From Anthopleura xanthogrammica (Eukaryota; Cnidaria; Anthozoa; Actiniaria; Actiniidae): a DNA stretch of 64,000 bases. Below the pieces are notes generated by a model. The model was not told the DNA's origin. It searched no databases and saw only the letters and a list, made by a program, of their open reading frames with translations. A program made the position numbers and the translations under genes. Each line of letters begins with the position of its first letter. Positions within the stretch are counted from its first letter, which is position 1. This document shows positions 49,901 through 60,100 of the stretch, piece by piece. The stretch covers positions 3,586,858 to 3,650,857 of the forward strand of contig OZ025214.1 of NCBI GenBank assembly GCA_964019055.1. The letters are read 5' to 3'.

Positions 49901-52900
49901 ACTGTGCGCACTATATATATTTAACCATGGATTTTTTCTCCATGTATCTCTTTAGATTCGTGAGGTGGCCCAAGATATTCACAGTCAGTTAGGAGACGTA
50001 GATGAAGTATGATACCATGTAGCACTAAAAGGGCTTTTATGACAGGAAAGGGCTTTAATGTAGCACTAAAAGGGCTTTTATGACAGGAAAAGGCTTTTTT
50101 GTAGCACTAAACTAAAAGGGCTTTTTTGGCAGCAAAAGTTTTCATTTATAGTACCACAGTGATCAGAGGAGAAATGTCAGTGCTTGCAAGCCTGTTTGAT
50201 GCGGGACCCTTTCAGATGCAAGTGTTTGTGCAACCTGTTTCTTTTGAAATTACTCTGGATATTATTACTGAGGGTACAACTCTTAGGTGTTAGTAGCATT
50301 GTCCAGCACACATCACAGTCACATTGAATGATTGTTGTATATATCTTGCACGACCAGAGTAAAATGTGCATGCACTGATGTATCTCCTTTTCTTACGCTT
50401 GAATCGTTGTTTCTGCAGGAGATTGAAGTTGAAGATCGAACACATTTTGCGATAGTCAACCCACGAACTGCGGCTCCTACAATTGCTGTAAGTATGTCAT
50501 GGAAATGTCAGTGAATTCTAAAAGTTTTTCAAGGTCAAGAAATTGTCAGGGAATTTTGATTTTGCTCAGAGATTTTTATACTACAAAACCCTGGAAAAAA
50601 ATTTATCAGTTTGCTAGAATCAGACAAGAGGGTCATTTGCAAAGATTCTTCCAGCCAAAAATTCTGGAAAAAAAACTTGCTATACAAGAAGGGGGTTCCA
50701 CCCATTGGCAGTCCCATGAAAATTTGCAGGGCACAGATATGCCTTAAGCATAGTTTCAAAGAAAATTCATTGGCATCCTGCAAATTACATTCTTTTCCAG
50801 GATATTTTCATGGAAAAAGGCATCGCTGATAATGTAACATTGACTTTAAGTTAATCTGATGCAAACCATCTTGTAATTATAATTAATATGTTTTTCTGCT
50901 AACAGCTGATTGTGGTAAATCAGATGGATAAGATACTAGATGAATTAGACTGGACCCTGTCTAAAATACGAGGCGACCTTGCCATCACACAGTCTATGCC
51001 TTCCAGTAAGTTGATTAAAAAATGGGGGGGGGGGGGGGGACAGACAGTGCTGTGTGCAATTATAAAGCATGCGGGGGTGGCAGAACACAAGAGAAGTGTT
51101 AGGAGTAGCATGACGAGTAACAGAGCATAGCAAGCAATTTTTTTATTAATAATTTCTTTTATAAAATACACATCACAATAATCTTTATTTTGAATAGGAA
51201 TGATGCAAATAGAAAGTGTATTCACAGGCTGTGTGCTCTCACAAAACATGTGCCCCCAATCAGTTAGAATGCGTTACTTATATCAGTTATTCTATAATGC
51301 ATTCTTCCTATTATGTAGAAAAATGCATGATTCCTGAATTAATGCAATCTCTGTAAAAAGACTGAGGTGGACAGTATCCTCACGGTCTCAATCATGTATG
51401 CTGAAGATTTTACTTTTTGTGCTATATTTATTTAGATGCCAAACTGCCAGATTCCCCTGATAATACACAGAGAACCTCTTTAGAAAGCGCTGTGTGTGTT
51501 CGTCTTACTGGACTTGTCATGGCACTACATGAAGTGAGTCAGTCAGCTTTACCAGAAGGACCATGCACAGAAAGCACAGTCAAGGTATTTATTGTCATTT
51601 GTTGTACAGATAGTGTGAGGAGTAAACGCCTCCCTCAATATTAATGCTGCAGTAAGAGCAAGTTTTATATGACTGAAAAATTTATGGTGATAATTGTTAA
51701 CCGTGACGACAGCATGTCAGACATGTTTGATTGGACTAATGCTGAGGTCACATGCTGTGATTGGTTCAAATGATGCTGTCTATTTCGTGTTGTGACACTG
51801 TGCCACTTCATTTTATACTCATACTAAATATAATCTAGCCAATCATCAGCCACTATTGTGACTTTTTCACAAACTTTAAGGTAATTTTGTTGTGATGAGC
51901 AGGGCATGATGTTGCTATTCTTATTATCTTGTCCTATAGGTGGTCACCAAGCTGTATATTACTTTAGCAACATGTGGAAAATATGTAAGTCATCAGAAAC
52001 TAGTGCTCTCTCATACTATACAACTATTTCAAAAAGGTTATCGGTCAGAGATCTGAATTCTGAGACCAAAATGAATTGTGGGCTAGGAATTTAAATATGA
52101 AAAAGTGATCATTGTTTTGTCTTTTTAATAAGTACCGGTAGTTCACAACAAGTTAATATGCCACCACCTTTGAGCAATGACCTGTGCTTTCAGATTTTAA
52201 ATCGCCATCTGACAGCGTTTTTTGAAATGGGTTTATACTGAATATGCTCTTTCTGAATTTGTAACTGTAATCGCAGAAAGGATTCCAACTCCATTTCTAC
52301 TTTCTTTTCTCAGTACATGGCATTGTACAACCAACGCCTTGGACATCTGCCACCCAAGTTTGAAAAACTGGTAAGAAATCTACCACACTATATTTTTCCA
52401 AGTACGTTTGATTGCATGTGTTGAATTTTCAATTTTTTTTGACGTCAATATCACAGGGAGTAATTGCTCAGTCTCATGACTAACACGATCAACGCAATGG
52501 ATTGGAATTTAGCAGTTGATTTTTGTGGAGGGAGGGAAAATGGGAAAAGCCTGGAGAAAAAGTCTCAAAGCACAGAGAGAACCAATAAATAATTATTATG
52601 ACATATCAAAGCAGGATTATAAATTGAGCCTATGGCCAAAGTGAGGAGATGCAGCATATTAACGTCACACTTCCGTGAGAAACCATTATTGAATAATACT
52701 TGCAGAAAGCGTAAACAATAACACAGTTCACCATCATGACACATGGTTAAATCAGTTCACTCCTCATGAACAATCAAGATTTAGCCTGCCTCACCCCTCC
52801 TCCAGAAAAACAGGTGACTTCCTCCCATGGGGGGAGGGGTAGAAACTTTATTCATGACCACGAATGACACCTGTTGCACATAATCTGTTAGGCCCATTTC

Positions 52901-55197
52901 AAACATCAATCTTCTCATGAGCCAAACCTAATGTCAACAAAAAAGATGGCCTTATTATTAATTGTTTTCAATGCTCATGAGAAGATTGACGTTTGAACTA
53001 GGCCTTTGACTAATTTTTTGTTACTTTATATAAGGTTAAGTTAACAGGCACCCATCTCTCTCAACAAGTCTATGCCATGATCACATACATACAAGCGGTA
53101 CAGACACAGTCCTTACAGGAGATGGCAGCTTCCTCAAAGGGCAAGGCAAAAGACAAGAAAAGAGGTCAAAACATGCCAGGAAAGGTACATGATATATATA
53201 TATTGTATATGATGACCCTAATGGTTGATCTAGGTATGGGGTTGAAAGATGTTGGGGGAAGGAGATGGCTACACCCCTGATTTTTGGCCAAAAACCATGT
53301 AGTTAATATCTACTAACTTTTCAAATTTCAACCTCACCCTTTCTCCAGCCTTCAAGGATATAGACCAGTCCTTAGGTATGAAAGGAGATAGGTTCATATG
53401 TAGTGCTAGGCCCAGTTCAAATTTCAAACTTCACATGAACCAAAGGCATTGAAAACAGGGGATAAAAAGGCATTATTTATTTATTGTAGTAATTGGCGAA
53501 AGCTGTTGTGGTGTCCCCGCCATTCAATTCACTATTTCTTGTTTTCATTTTTTTCCTCCCAGTTACCTATCTACCAAACTGATCACTGATTTTGTTTTTA
53601 AAAGGCGAAGTTAAATAAAATAAAAAATAAACTTCTACATTCTAAATTGTATAACTTGTAGGAATTTTTTTAACTTCTTCCTACTTTCTACAGGCAAAAG
53701 TAATGAAAGAGATGAAATCCATTCCCAATCTTATATATGCTATAGAACAGTACGAGAAATTCCTGATTCAGCTGTCAAAGAAATCCAAAGTGAGTCCTCT
53801 CATCCCCTCCCTAATACTATACCCCTCCTCCCTAACCCCACATACACATACCCAACATTTAGAAAACAGGTGGGGATGGGGGTGTGTACAAGAGCCAACA
53901 ATATATTTTATATTATAACTACCATATATGAACAGGACAGCTCCCATCAACTTTGGCTCCACAATTTCATTACTTTTTGACTCAGTATCCAGTGGTAAAT
54001 TTAGGGGGACAGGGCGCCCATGATCCTCCTTTCTAGCTTGGAATAGTTGGTTAGTACAGCAAAAGGTGCATCTTCATGATTTTGTGACCTCAGGTATCAC
54101 AGACCTCCCTAAAAGTGATGGGAAAAAGTGGTGGGGCTAAGATTGGAAAATATAAGAGACAAGTATAGGAAAAAGGAAAAGTTGTTGGGCAATAGCCCTA
54201 CTAGCCCCTCCCCCTCCAAGGTCCATGCCCCCTACTCAAAAGTCTAGATCCGCTGCAGGTATCATGACCTATTAATTACTCAAATTCATTTATTTTTTCA
54301 GATCAATCTGATGGAACATTTTAAGAGAAGCACATCAAGAGACTTCCGTATTAATGGTGCAACATTAGAGGCAGCACTAAGAGATGATGACATGAGTGAT
54401 GAAGATGATGAGGTATTTATTTCTGAATCGGTTCTCTTTTAAACATAACACCCTGCCACCAATGCACCCCTCTGTCCGTCGCTCACATCCAGGGTCTAGT
54501 TGAGTTTGCCATCCACATTTAATTTAAATAAATAAATCAACTTTGTTTATAGAGGATGATTACTTGACGGTAATTCAATTGATAAACTCATGGTCCTCTT
54601 TTGACATCTCTGACTGTTGATTAGGGATGGGACCACCATTAATGTGGTTATCTGAGCCACTTGAAGATCTAACCATTTGCAGAATGATGTAATTACAAAG
54701 GGAGCAGCTTCTGCTCAGTGATTTTAATACCCTGAGTGTTGGTCCAGCCAGGGCTTGAACCACAATCTCCTGCACAACACACTGATGCTCTTACATTTTG
54801 AGCTAACTGGGTGGTGGTTGGTTTTTGCCATGCCTTAGCAGGGCTCAAAATAATGGCCGATCAATGGTCAATGTCCAGCCAAATTTGGTACTTGACCGGT
54901 CAAATGCTGTTTTGAACAGACATGTTGACCGGTCATATTTGAAAAAAATAAAATAAAATAAAATATCATATGGCCGGACATCTTGACTGTTATTCTGTTT
55001 ACGGTATATTTTTGTTTTGTGAATGGTATATGTTATATCAGATTCATTATTTTCTTTATTAGAATGAGTCTGAGAGTGAAAGTGAAGAACCCCCTAAGAA
55101 GAAAGGCAAGCATGATGAAGGAAAAGCAAAAGGTGGAAAGATGAGTCTGAAACAGAAAAAAAATGGAAAAGGAGCTCTAACTATACCAAACAACTAG
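35662..55197 (+). CDS. FANCI: Fanconi anaemia group I protein
   Basis: Complete gene: 48 coding exons, 1385 aa (human 1328). FANCI pairs with FANCD2 as a DNA clamp. Both are monoubiquitinated by FANCL/UBE2T at sites of interstrand crosslinks, and FANCI is phosphorylated by ATR on an S/TQ cluster. The start [17 protein letters not shown] matches the family N terminus. Highly conserved blocks run the full length: [161 protein letters not shown] and [16 protein letters not shown]. The candidate ubiquitin-acceptor Lys is K533 (in LRKAMF; human K523). SQ dipeptides sit at about S568, S572, S579 and S582. The acidic EDGE-like stretch near the C terminus reads [10 protein letters not shown], and a Lys-rich tail ([15 protein letters not shown]) acts as a probable NLS. 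Exons are in the three entries that follow. Confidence 0.96.
36382..36514. repeat. MITE with AATCCTGTAATCTGATTGGC ends
   Basis: The left end AATCCTGTAATCTGATTGGC is mirrored by CCAATCAGATTACAGGATT. A third half-copy (AGCCAATCAGATTACAG) follows at about 36525-36541. It is in FANCI intron 3. Confidence 0.75.
36691..36843. repeat. MITE, TTTGGTCTGATATCAAAC palindrome
   Basis: AATTGAACT...TTTGGTCTGATATCAAACTT and GCGATTACAAATCACAC face GTGTGATTTTGTTATCGCGC and GTTTGATATCAGACCAAATT...AGTTCAATT around a CGCTACGCGGTCG centre. It is in FANCI intron 3, about 170 bp from the previous MITE. Confidence 0.8.
36952..37012 (+). repeat. (TTA)n microsatellite ending at a splice acceptor
   Basis: About 19 uninterrupted TTA units run straight into the TTAG acceptor of FANCI exon 4, so the repeat itself is the polypyrimidine-tract region. 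Confidence 0.85.
37262..37437. repeat. MITE with CCATTCCAAGGTTGAG ends
   Basis: TTAGCCATTCCAAGGTTGAG...GCATTGCAGTGCATTGTGGGACT-type left arm (with a GGCATCGCAGTGCATTGTGG block) is mirrored by CCACAATGCACTGCAATGCC...CTCAACTTTGGAATGACGAA. The arms are about 65 bp. It lies in FANCI intron 5. Confidence 0.8.
37977..38300. repeat. Fold-back element with 64-bp perfect-like hairpin arms
   Basis: The arm at about 38094-38157 (GAGATGCGCGAGTGCTTTCA, AAAATATTGCAGGTGCAGAC, ATGATCTCAAGGCATTTTCG, GGCA) is mirrored at about 38182-38245 with few changes. Outer flanks (CCATTGGACCAGTCAATG-like and CATTGTCCATTGACCAGC) also pair and resemble the dispersed GGCCAGTC repeat family. It is in FANCI intron 6. Confidence 0.8.
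38606..38735 (+). repeat. Dispersed GGCCAGTC/GTCCAGCC repeat, copy 2
   Basis: Starts CAGGTCTCAAAATAACGGCC and ends ACATTGACCGGCCATTATTT, TGAGCCCTG, so the ends form an inverted repeat. The centre has TGTCCGTTCAAAACCGTATT and ACCAGTCAAGTACCAAATTT. It is in FANCI intron 8 and is the best-preserved copy. Confidence 0.75.
39472..39650. repeat. MITE overlapping the 3' end of FANCI exon 10
   Basis: The left arm AATAGTCCCCTTCACAGTTC, CCTGCACCATCTTGAAAGGT and TAAGCGAGACA is mirrored by TGTCTCGCTTCAATGCAAAG, TTACCTTTCCAGATGGCCCA and GTGAACTGTAAAGGGGACTA, TT. The arms are about 70 bp with a few mismatches. The exon donor used in one model (GAAAG|GTAGCC at 39510) lies inside the left arm. Confidence 0.75.
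40976..46777 (+). CDS. FANCI: FANCI exons 14-29 (ubiquitination and SQ-cluster region)
   Basis: Exons: 40976-41033, 41240-41322, 41712-41879, 42407-42465, 42542-42613, 42704-42774, 43135-43195, 43292-43430, 43555-43610, 44084-44152, 45112-45213, 45697-45772, 45854-45945, 46377-46460, 46553-46590, 46692-46777. Exon 19 (42704-42774) carries the Lys in LVLRKAMFS. Exon 21 (43292-43430) carries the SQ cluster [20 protein letters not shown], with more SQ sites than the human segment. The [20 protein letters not shown] block in exon 24 matches human QFYEPKPDLLPPLKLEAC. Three introns here are dominated by simple repeats (see separate entries). Confidence 0.92.
41336..41690. repeat. ATGATG/CACATGATG simple repeat
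   Basis: An imperfect array of ATGATGATG and GACACATGATGAT units, including a tandem copy of TGACACATGCTGATGCCACA, fills most of FANCI intron 15. Long open frames on its minus strand (His/Ser/Cys-rich) come only from the repeat. Confidence 0.85.
41920..42365. repeat. GTT/GCT trinucleotide-rich array
   Basis: An imperfect (TTG)/(CTG) array with GCTACTGCTG blocks and a larger internal duplication: GTTGTTGCTACTGCTGTTGG and TGTTGTTGCTGATGTTGTTG each occur twice about 90 bp apart. It fills FANCI intron 16. Its length in threes creates open frames in several frames and both strands. Confidence 0.85.
43672..44045. repeat. Dispersed repeat related to 50505-50660, copy 1
   Basis: It contains AAGGTCATGGAAAAGTCAAT, AGTCAGGGAATTTCT, CCCTGGAAAAAGATTGGCCA, GTTTCCTAGGACCACACAAG and AGGGTCGCTTGTGATGACC. 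Similar wording (ATGGAAATGTCAGTGAATTC, CCCTGGAAAAAAATTTATCA, GACAAGAGGGTCATTTGC) occurs in FANCI intron 40. It is in FANCI intron 22. Confidence 0.55.
44180..45058. repeat. (CATC)n array with a 238-bp perfect core
   Basis: A degenerate CATCCATTCATT-type tract grades into about 59 perfect ATCC units (44821-45058), ending 53 bp before FANCI exon 24. Because the unit is 4 bp, frames reading THPS or DGWM repeats appear on both strands; none is a gene. Confidence 0.95.
45250..45455. repeat. GAATGAATGGAT-type simple repeat
   Basis: A (GAAT)n/(GGAT)n degenerate tract in FANCI intron 24. It is the reverse-complement type of the array in the preceding intron, so the two could pair in the pre-mRNA across exon 24. 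Confidence 0.85.
46910..55197 (+). CDS. FANCI: FANCI exons 30-48 (C-terminal solenoid and tail)
   Basis: Exons: 46910-47006, 47304-47403, 47989-48068, 48168-48231, 48641-48743, 49184-49266, 49341-49463, 49655-49706, 49782-49858, 49956-50006, 50419-50487, 50906-51005, 51436-51584, 51940-51984, 52314-52370, 53035-53184, 53694-53789, 54302-54412, 55063-55197. The stop TAG is at 55195-55197. All junctions keep phase. The last exon is Lys-rich with no globular signature, consistent with a disordered DNA-binding or nuclear-localisation tail. Confidence 0.92.
47527..47640 (+). repeat. Dispersed GGCCAGTC repeat, copy 3 (diverged)
   Basis: AGGCCTGAAAATAGTGGCCA, GTCAACAAATACTGTCTGGC and AGACATTGATGGGTCATAAT follow the block order of the family. 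It is in FANCI intron 31. Confidence 0.5.
50007..50140. repeat. Tandem repeat with ACTAAAAGGGCTTTTATGAC unit
   Basis: Three copies of a unit with TGTAGCACTAAAAGGGCTTT and TATGACAGGAAA-type blocks begin about 15 bp after the donor of FANCI exon 39. The unit has short internal complementarity (AAAAGGGCTTTT). Confidence 0.75.
50505..50660. repeat. Dispersed repeat related to 43672-44045, copy 2
   Basis: It shares ordered blocks with the copy in FANCI intron 22 (see that entry). It is intronic, with no coding capacity. Confidence 0.5.
54838..54990 (-). repeat. Dispersed GGCCAGTC repeat, copy 4
   Basis: CAGGGCTCAAAATAATGGCC, GATCAATGGTCAATGTCCAG, CCAAATTTGGTACTTGACCG and ATGTTGACCGGTCATATTTG match copy 2 as a reverse complement. 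An (AAAAT)n stretch interrupts its end. It is in FANCI intron 47. Confidence 0.7.
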
Positions 55198-55234
55198 GTA
55201 ACCTTACAACTATACCAAACAACTAGGTAACCTT
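55177..55234 (+). repeat. 29-bp tandem duplication spanning the FANCI stop codon
   Basis: The unit AACTATACCAAACAACTAGG followed by TAACCTTAC is repeated back to back. The first copy carries the last FANCI codons (TIPNN) and the TAG; the second lies in the 3' UTR. Confidence 0.9.
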
Positions 55235-55343
55235 CATGTAAACTTTATTTTTATTACACAAGGCTGACTTTCATGAATTACTTGCAAATCAAATGCAACT
55301 ACTATAAGCATGAAAAGTTGAACAAAACAAAAACAACAACAAA

Positions 55344-55411
<68 letters not shown>

Positions 55412-57130
55412 GCGTGAACTGGGTTGCCTGTCAGGGACCAGTCATTATTTACAGGGAGGGAGGGGGGCTGGTGGAAATAGAAGGGAAGCCAGCATTTTTT
55501 ATGCTCCTCAAAGGATGGGGCTAAAAGAATAAAGGGCACCTTAGGTAGAGGGGTCATGAAAAATAAAAATGCACCAGCTCCCCTCTCCTCCCTGTAAATA
55601 ATGACTGGTCATTTATACAAGCTCAGAATGGATACTGATGGACCTTTCTCTTCCTGTAATCTCCTACAATAAAAAGAAAGCAAAACTTGAATAAAATAAT
55701 AAGATATACCATGTTTTTCTAGTGTCTTTTGGGGTGGAGTACTTCAGTCATAACAATCTAGTATCCATCTTTCGCATACCAACACCCCCTCCTATGCTAT
55801 GCCCCAACTTCCCTGACCCACCAAAACAAAAGAGGAAGAATTTACTGTGTATTTACACAAATTGGAAAAGACTTCATCAGGTTTGTATATATTATATTTT
55901 AAAGGCTATATGGTATTTCTCAGCTAGATCAAAAAGAACAATTATAAATAAAAACAAATATGTTGGCATGTACCCCATGGAGAAAACATCAAACAGAAGG
56001 CTTACCTTATTGTTGGGTTTCATTCAGCTGATAAAAGTCTTTGAATCTTATTGTCTGCTCCAGATGGTGGTCAAACACTGAACACCATCCAGATGAACTG
56101 ATCTGAGAAAAAATATTAGCCAATCAGAATTGAGATTCTCAGTAGTCTTGCAACCTGGGAAACAATTATTTCTTTATTTTATTTTCACACTCAATGATGA
56201 ATATCATAGTAAATGTATACTAAATATCAAAAAACTCTTCTGAAAATCTAGATTTATCTCAGATTCATGACACCTCAGTTTTGCATTGACGTCATTTCTA
56301 AGTAATTGGAAACTAGCTCAGTATATTTCCTGCTGTATTTGCTACCCACAGTAAATAAAGATATATTATTATTATTATTATTTTTATTTTTATTATTAAT
56401 ATTATTATTATTAATTATTATTATTATTAATGTTATTATTATTATTATTATTATTATTATATTATATTATATCATCGATCTGGAAGTGCGGTCAGCCGGA
56501 AGGAATTCTATTGAAAATTTGCGATTCAGATGATGAACATTCCGCACGATACAGGAAATGACTTCAAGTGAAATCTAGCAATATTGAAGTTCATTTGCGC
56601 TGCACATAACTTTTTAACTCGCAACTATTTTTGGTCTCGAGGGAAGCGCGTCGTGTAACGCACGAATGCGTCATTTGCGTTAAAGAGTTGAGTCTAAATA
56701 GCTTCGACGCGCAGAGGAAACTTAACGGCTAACTGTTTTCTAGTTTGTACAAGTCAAGAAAAAGGTAATGTGGATTCTAAACCTTATTTGTGTAGATGAA
56801 TAACATAGTCTTACTCTCGTACTCTACTTTTATTTCAATACCTGTCAGTTCTGAGGGACCGATTCCTGTAAATTTTGTGTTTATGATAAAATGTCATTAG
56901 GACTGACGTCTCCGGTGGAGGGGAAGGGAGGGGATGCACACTTTTTTTTGGGGGGGGATTATTTTCATCGTTATACAACCTGCCCCCCCCCCCCCCCCCA
57001 GATTATTTCCCGCTTTTTGTTCTTGAACAACACAAACCTATTTATTAGTGCATTGTTATACGGCTTTACGATAGTTAACCTTTGTATAAACTGTTGAAAA
57101 AAATATTTGGTGATAAGGCTGATCACGGCT
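55198..57130. other. FANCI 3' UTR and intergenic region
   Basis: Polyadenylation signals AATAAA lie near 55669 and 55692. A perfect (GA)n run is at 55347-55408, and an (ATT)n tract at about 56359-56465. At about 56740-56762 a leader-exon-like stretch ends at AAAAAG|GTAATG. No coding gene is supported. Confidence 0.5.
55347..55408 (+). repeat. (GA)31 microsatellite
   Basis: An uninterrupted GA run of 62 bp in the FANCI 3' flank, probably within the 3' UTR. Confidence 0.95.
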
Positions 57131-57292
57131 ATTCCAATGGTGGGTTTCCTGTGTTATTTAGTCGTCTGGGCCGCAAGCCACAGGAATCCCAAAACAGCTA
57201 CATATTATACCCTGTTTTTCTAGCCAATTTTGTAAGCGTTCAAGGCGTTCTTGAAACCACCATATAAGGTGTCTAAAGATCTATTATATGTG

Positions 57293-58553
57293 TGAGTTTC
57301 ATTTCAAGAAAAGGTAAAAAGCACGCAAAATGAGGAAAATGCTGAAAACACTATACCGCTGACCAATTCCTATTTTTATCAAAATTTACAACCCCTATAA
57401 AATCTTAAATATAGTTCTAATCAAAAAATAAATTGCAGGACCATGTTGGCACGGTCTTTAGCTTTACAATGAGCTATATTTTATTTGGAGAAACTAAATA
57501 TTTCGATTTACGAAAATTTGGACCAACTCAAAAAACACTTATTTCGGGTACATAACTTCAAGCGGCTTGTTTTCTATGAAATAAGCAAAAATGTCAAAAT
57601 ATTTTGACGCATAGATTTAAAGCTCGTTTCATACTTTCTAATCAGCATAAAATATTTTAAATTGATGCTTTCTTTCTATTTTTTTTAAGCGTTTTTTTGG
57701 CGGTGGAGGCGTTTGGGCCTCCTGTGGTGAAGTTTTAGGTAAGAAGAACAGTTTATGATCGCAGTTTTCGTAGTGGAACTGAGCGAAATGTGCAAATATT
57801 TTCAAATATTTATAGAGAACAATCAAAAATCCTTCCAATACGAGGGGTTTTTTTCGAGAAAGGGGCCTTCAAGTTAATCATGATTTTTTGCACCTAACCA
57901 TAGGGATCCCAAGGGTATACTTGAGACATGTCTTGAAAGCTTTTGCAAAATTGTGAACTAATATGAATATTTTTCGTATTCTAAGAGCATTTTACAGGAG
58001 GGATATTCGTGTAATTCCCGTAACTCCCATAAATACGTCGTAATATTTTTTAAAAAATTTTGAAAATTTCACTTGTGAAATCGTGGTAATAAACTGCTAA
58101 TTTTCAAAAATGTCACCACAGGAAGCCCAAACGCCTCCACCGCCAAAAAAACGCTTAAAAAAAATAGAAAGAAAGCATCAATCCAAAATATTTTATGCTG
58201 GTTAGAAAGTATGAAACGAGCTTTAAATCTATGCCTCAAAATATTTTGACATTTTTGCTTATTTCATAGAAAACAAGCCGCTTGAAGTTATGTACCCGAA
58301 ATAAGCGTTTTTTGAGTTGGTCCAAATTTTCGTAAATCGAAATATTGAGTTTCTCCAAACAAAATATAGCTCATTGTAAAGTTACAGACCGTGCCAATAT
58401 GGTCCTGCAATTTATTTTTTGATTAGAACTATATTTAAGATTTTATAGGGGTTGTAAATTTTGATAAAAATAGGAATTGGTCAGCGGTATAGTGTTTTCA
58501 GCATTTTCCTCATTTCGTGCACTTTTTTAACTTGTTTCTAAACGAAACTACAG
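57293..58553. repeat. Large inverted repeat, ~440-bp arms around a ~380-bp spacer
   Basis: The left arm (57293-57733) and right arm (58113-58553) are reverse complements with roughly one difference in 20-30 bases. Blocks include TTTACAACCCCTATAAAATC, GGACCAACTCAAAAAACACT, AACTTCAAGCGGCTTGTTTT and TTTTTTTGGCGGTGGAGGCG. The inner ends contain GGCGTTTGGGCCTCCTGTGG facing CCACAGGAAGCCCAAACGCC. No open frame of note lies in the arms or spacer. Smaller GGGTTTCCTGTG/CACAGGAAACCC hairpins flank it (about 57145-57188 and 58650-58703), suggesting nested insertion of one family. Confidence 0.9.
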
Positions 58554-60100
58554 CTGGTAATAGAACTATAGAAACTTTATATCATAGCGTGAAGAAAGTT
58601 TCTAAACTCATTAAGAAAAGAGGAGAAAAAAGAGTTTAAATTACACGCATTTTGGGTTTCCTGTGTATTGCTGTGAGAAGCAAAAATACCACAGGAAACC
58701 CACCACGCCACTTTTCAATAAAATATTTTTTTCACTTCTAATTCCCAATTGGGATTTTCTTTTGTTTTGTTCTATTGAATTTATTTTCTTTAGGGACTCT
58801 GCCTTTCGAACTGGTTGAGTCCGCCATTTTGATGACTTGTTCAAGAAACAAGAAAGAACGCTGAATATGTCAAGAAAGAAGCCGTGTAAAGCCCCGTAGA
58901 TGTCTTGAGCAAAGGTAAATTGGATTTTAGACTTTATCGAATATTTGAGAGGACGGTGAAACTAAGAAAATCGAATAATGCTATCGTTTTCAGTTAATAT
59001 TGGCAGTGTCTGTATATTTAACCACTCAATAGTCTATTTTCTATCCATCCGTCCCTAAAATTATTGTCTGTTTAACAAATGCGCAAATTTGATACTTCAT
59101 TCTTGTTGTTTTTACCTGTCTAGTTTGTTTCGTTAATGTACACGAAAGGCTTATTTTCGATATAACGATATGCGCATAATTAACAAGTGGCAAAGCTAAG
59201 GCTCCTTTAAGGCGCTTGTTTACCGACTGGCGATTTTTGCTGCGATTTTTCAGTACTACGATTTCGGCGGGGATTGTTACAAATATAATACATTTTGTCC
59301 TATGCTTCTAAAGAGACATTTGTCCAGGTAATCTTGGTGTCCTGAAAAATTTTTACAAGTTAATCCTTTACTTTATTTGGCTATGACCCAATTCGCCGCA
59401 AAAATCGCTAATGTAAACGCCGGGAATTAGTCTTCCACTTAGCGGCAAAATCCATCTTTTAAGATTTTTTAAGACGTTAATAATTCGTTGAAAACACACC
59501 ACCGCACTAGTACTTTTTTATATTTGCGCTGTTTCTTATTTAATTTTATTTGTCGAAACTAAATTGACCTTTGATATTTTTTATTTATTTACAGAAGCAA
59601 GATAGCAAAGGTAACCCAGAGAGTAAGAACAATTAGAACTCTCCTGTGCCATATTAGTGAAAAACAGACTAAACAAGGTTAACATTTTTCTATTCTTTAT
59701 AATTTTTGATTGTTTCCTAAATGTTGTGTATTTCAAAGTGTAGTGTTGTATTTTGAAATAAATGATTTTGACTAATTTTTTCTGGTTTATTTCGTGTAAT
59801 ATACCCCTTTTCAAAATCGTACTTTTTTCCCGCCAAAAAACTTAGAAATTTTTGAGCTCTTTACCTCTTGATTTTCATTGCCTCTTTTCAAGCTCGCAAG
59901 TTTTCCCGCCAAAACACTTCGACAATTTTCTGACCACTTGGAACTCTTAGCCACGCCTAAGGCTCTTACACCTCATGATCACTTATTCTTTTTGCCACCT
60001 TTACCCACCCATCTAATCCCCTTCTTTTGTTCTGCTCATTATCCCATTGTTTCGCTCAGACAATAAACAAGACATTAAATATTCATAAGATTTTTTATTA
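58554..60100 (+). other. Possible spliced non-coding transcript
   Basis: A CGCCATTTTGATG promoter-like motif (58822) is followed by an exon-like stretch ending GAGCAAAG|GTAAAT (donor at about 58914). A possible second exon starts after TTTATTTACAG (59595) and ends near AATAAA at 59757-59762. The joined sequence has stops in all frames within short distance. Two TTTTCCCGCCAAAA motifs lie at about 59827 and 59900. This is a suggestion from splice-like motifs only. Confidence 0.25.
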
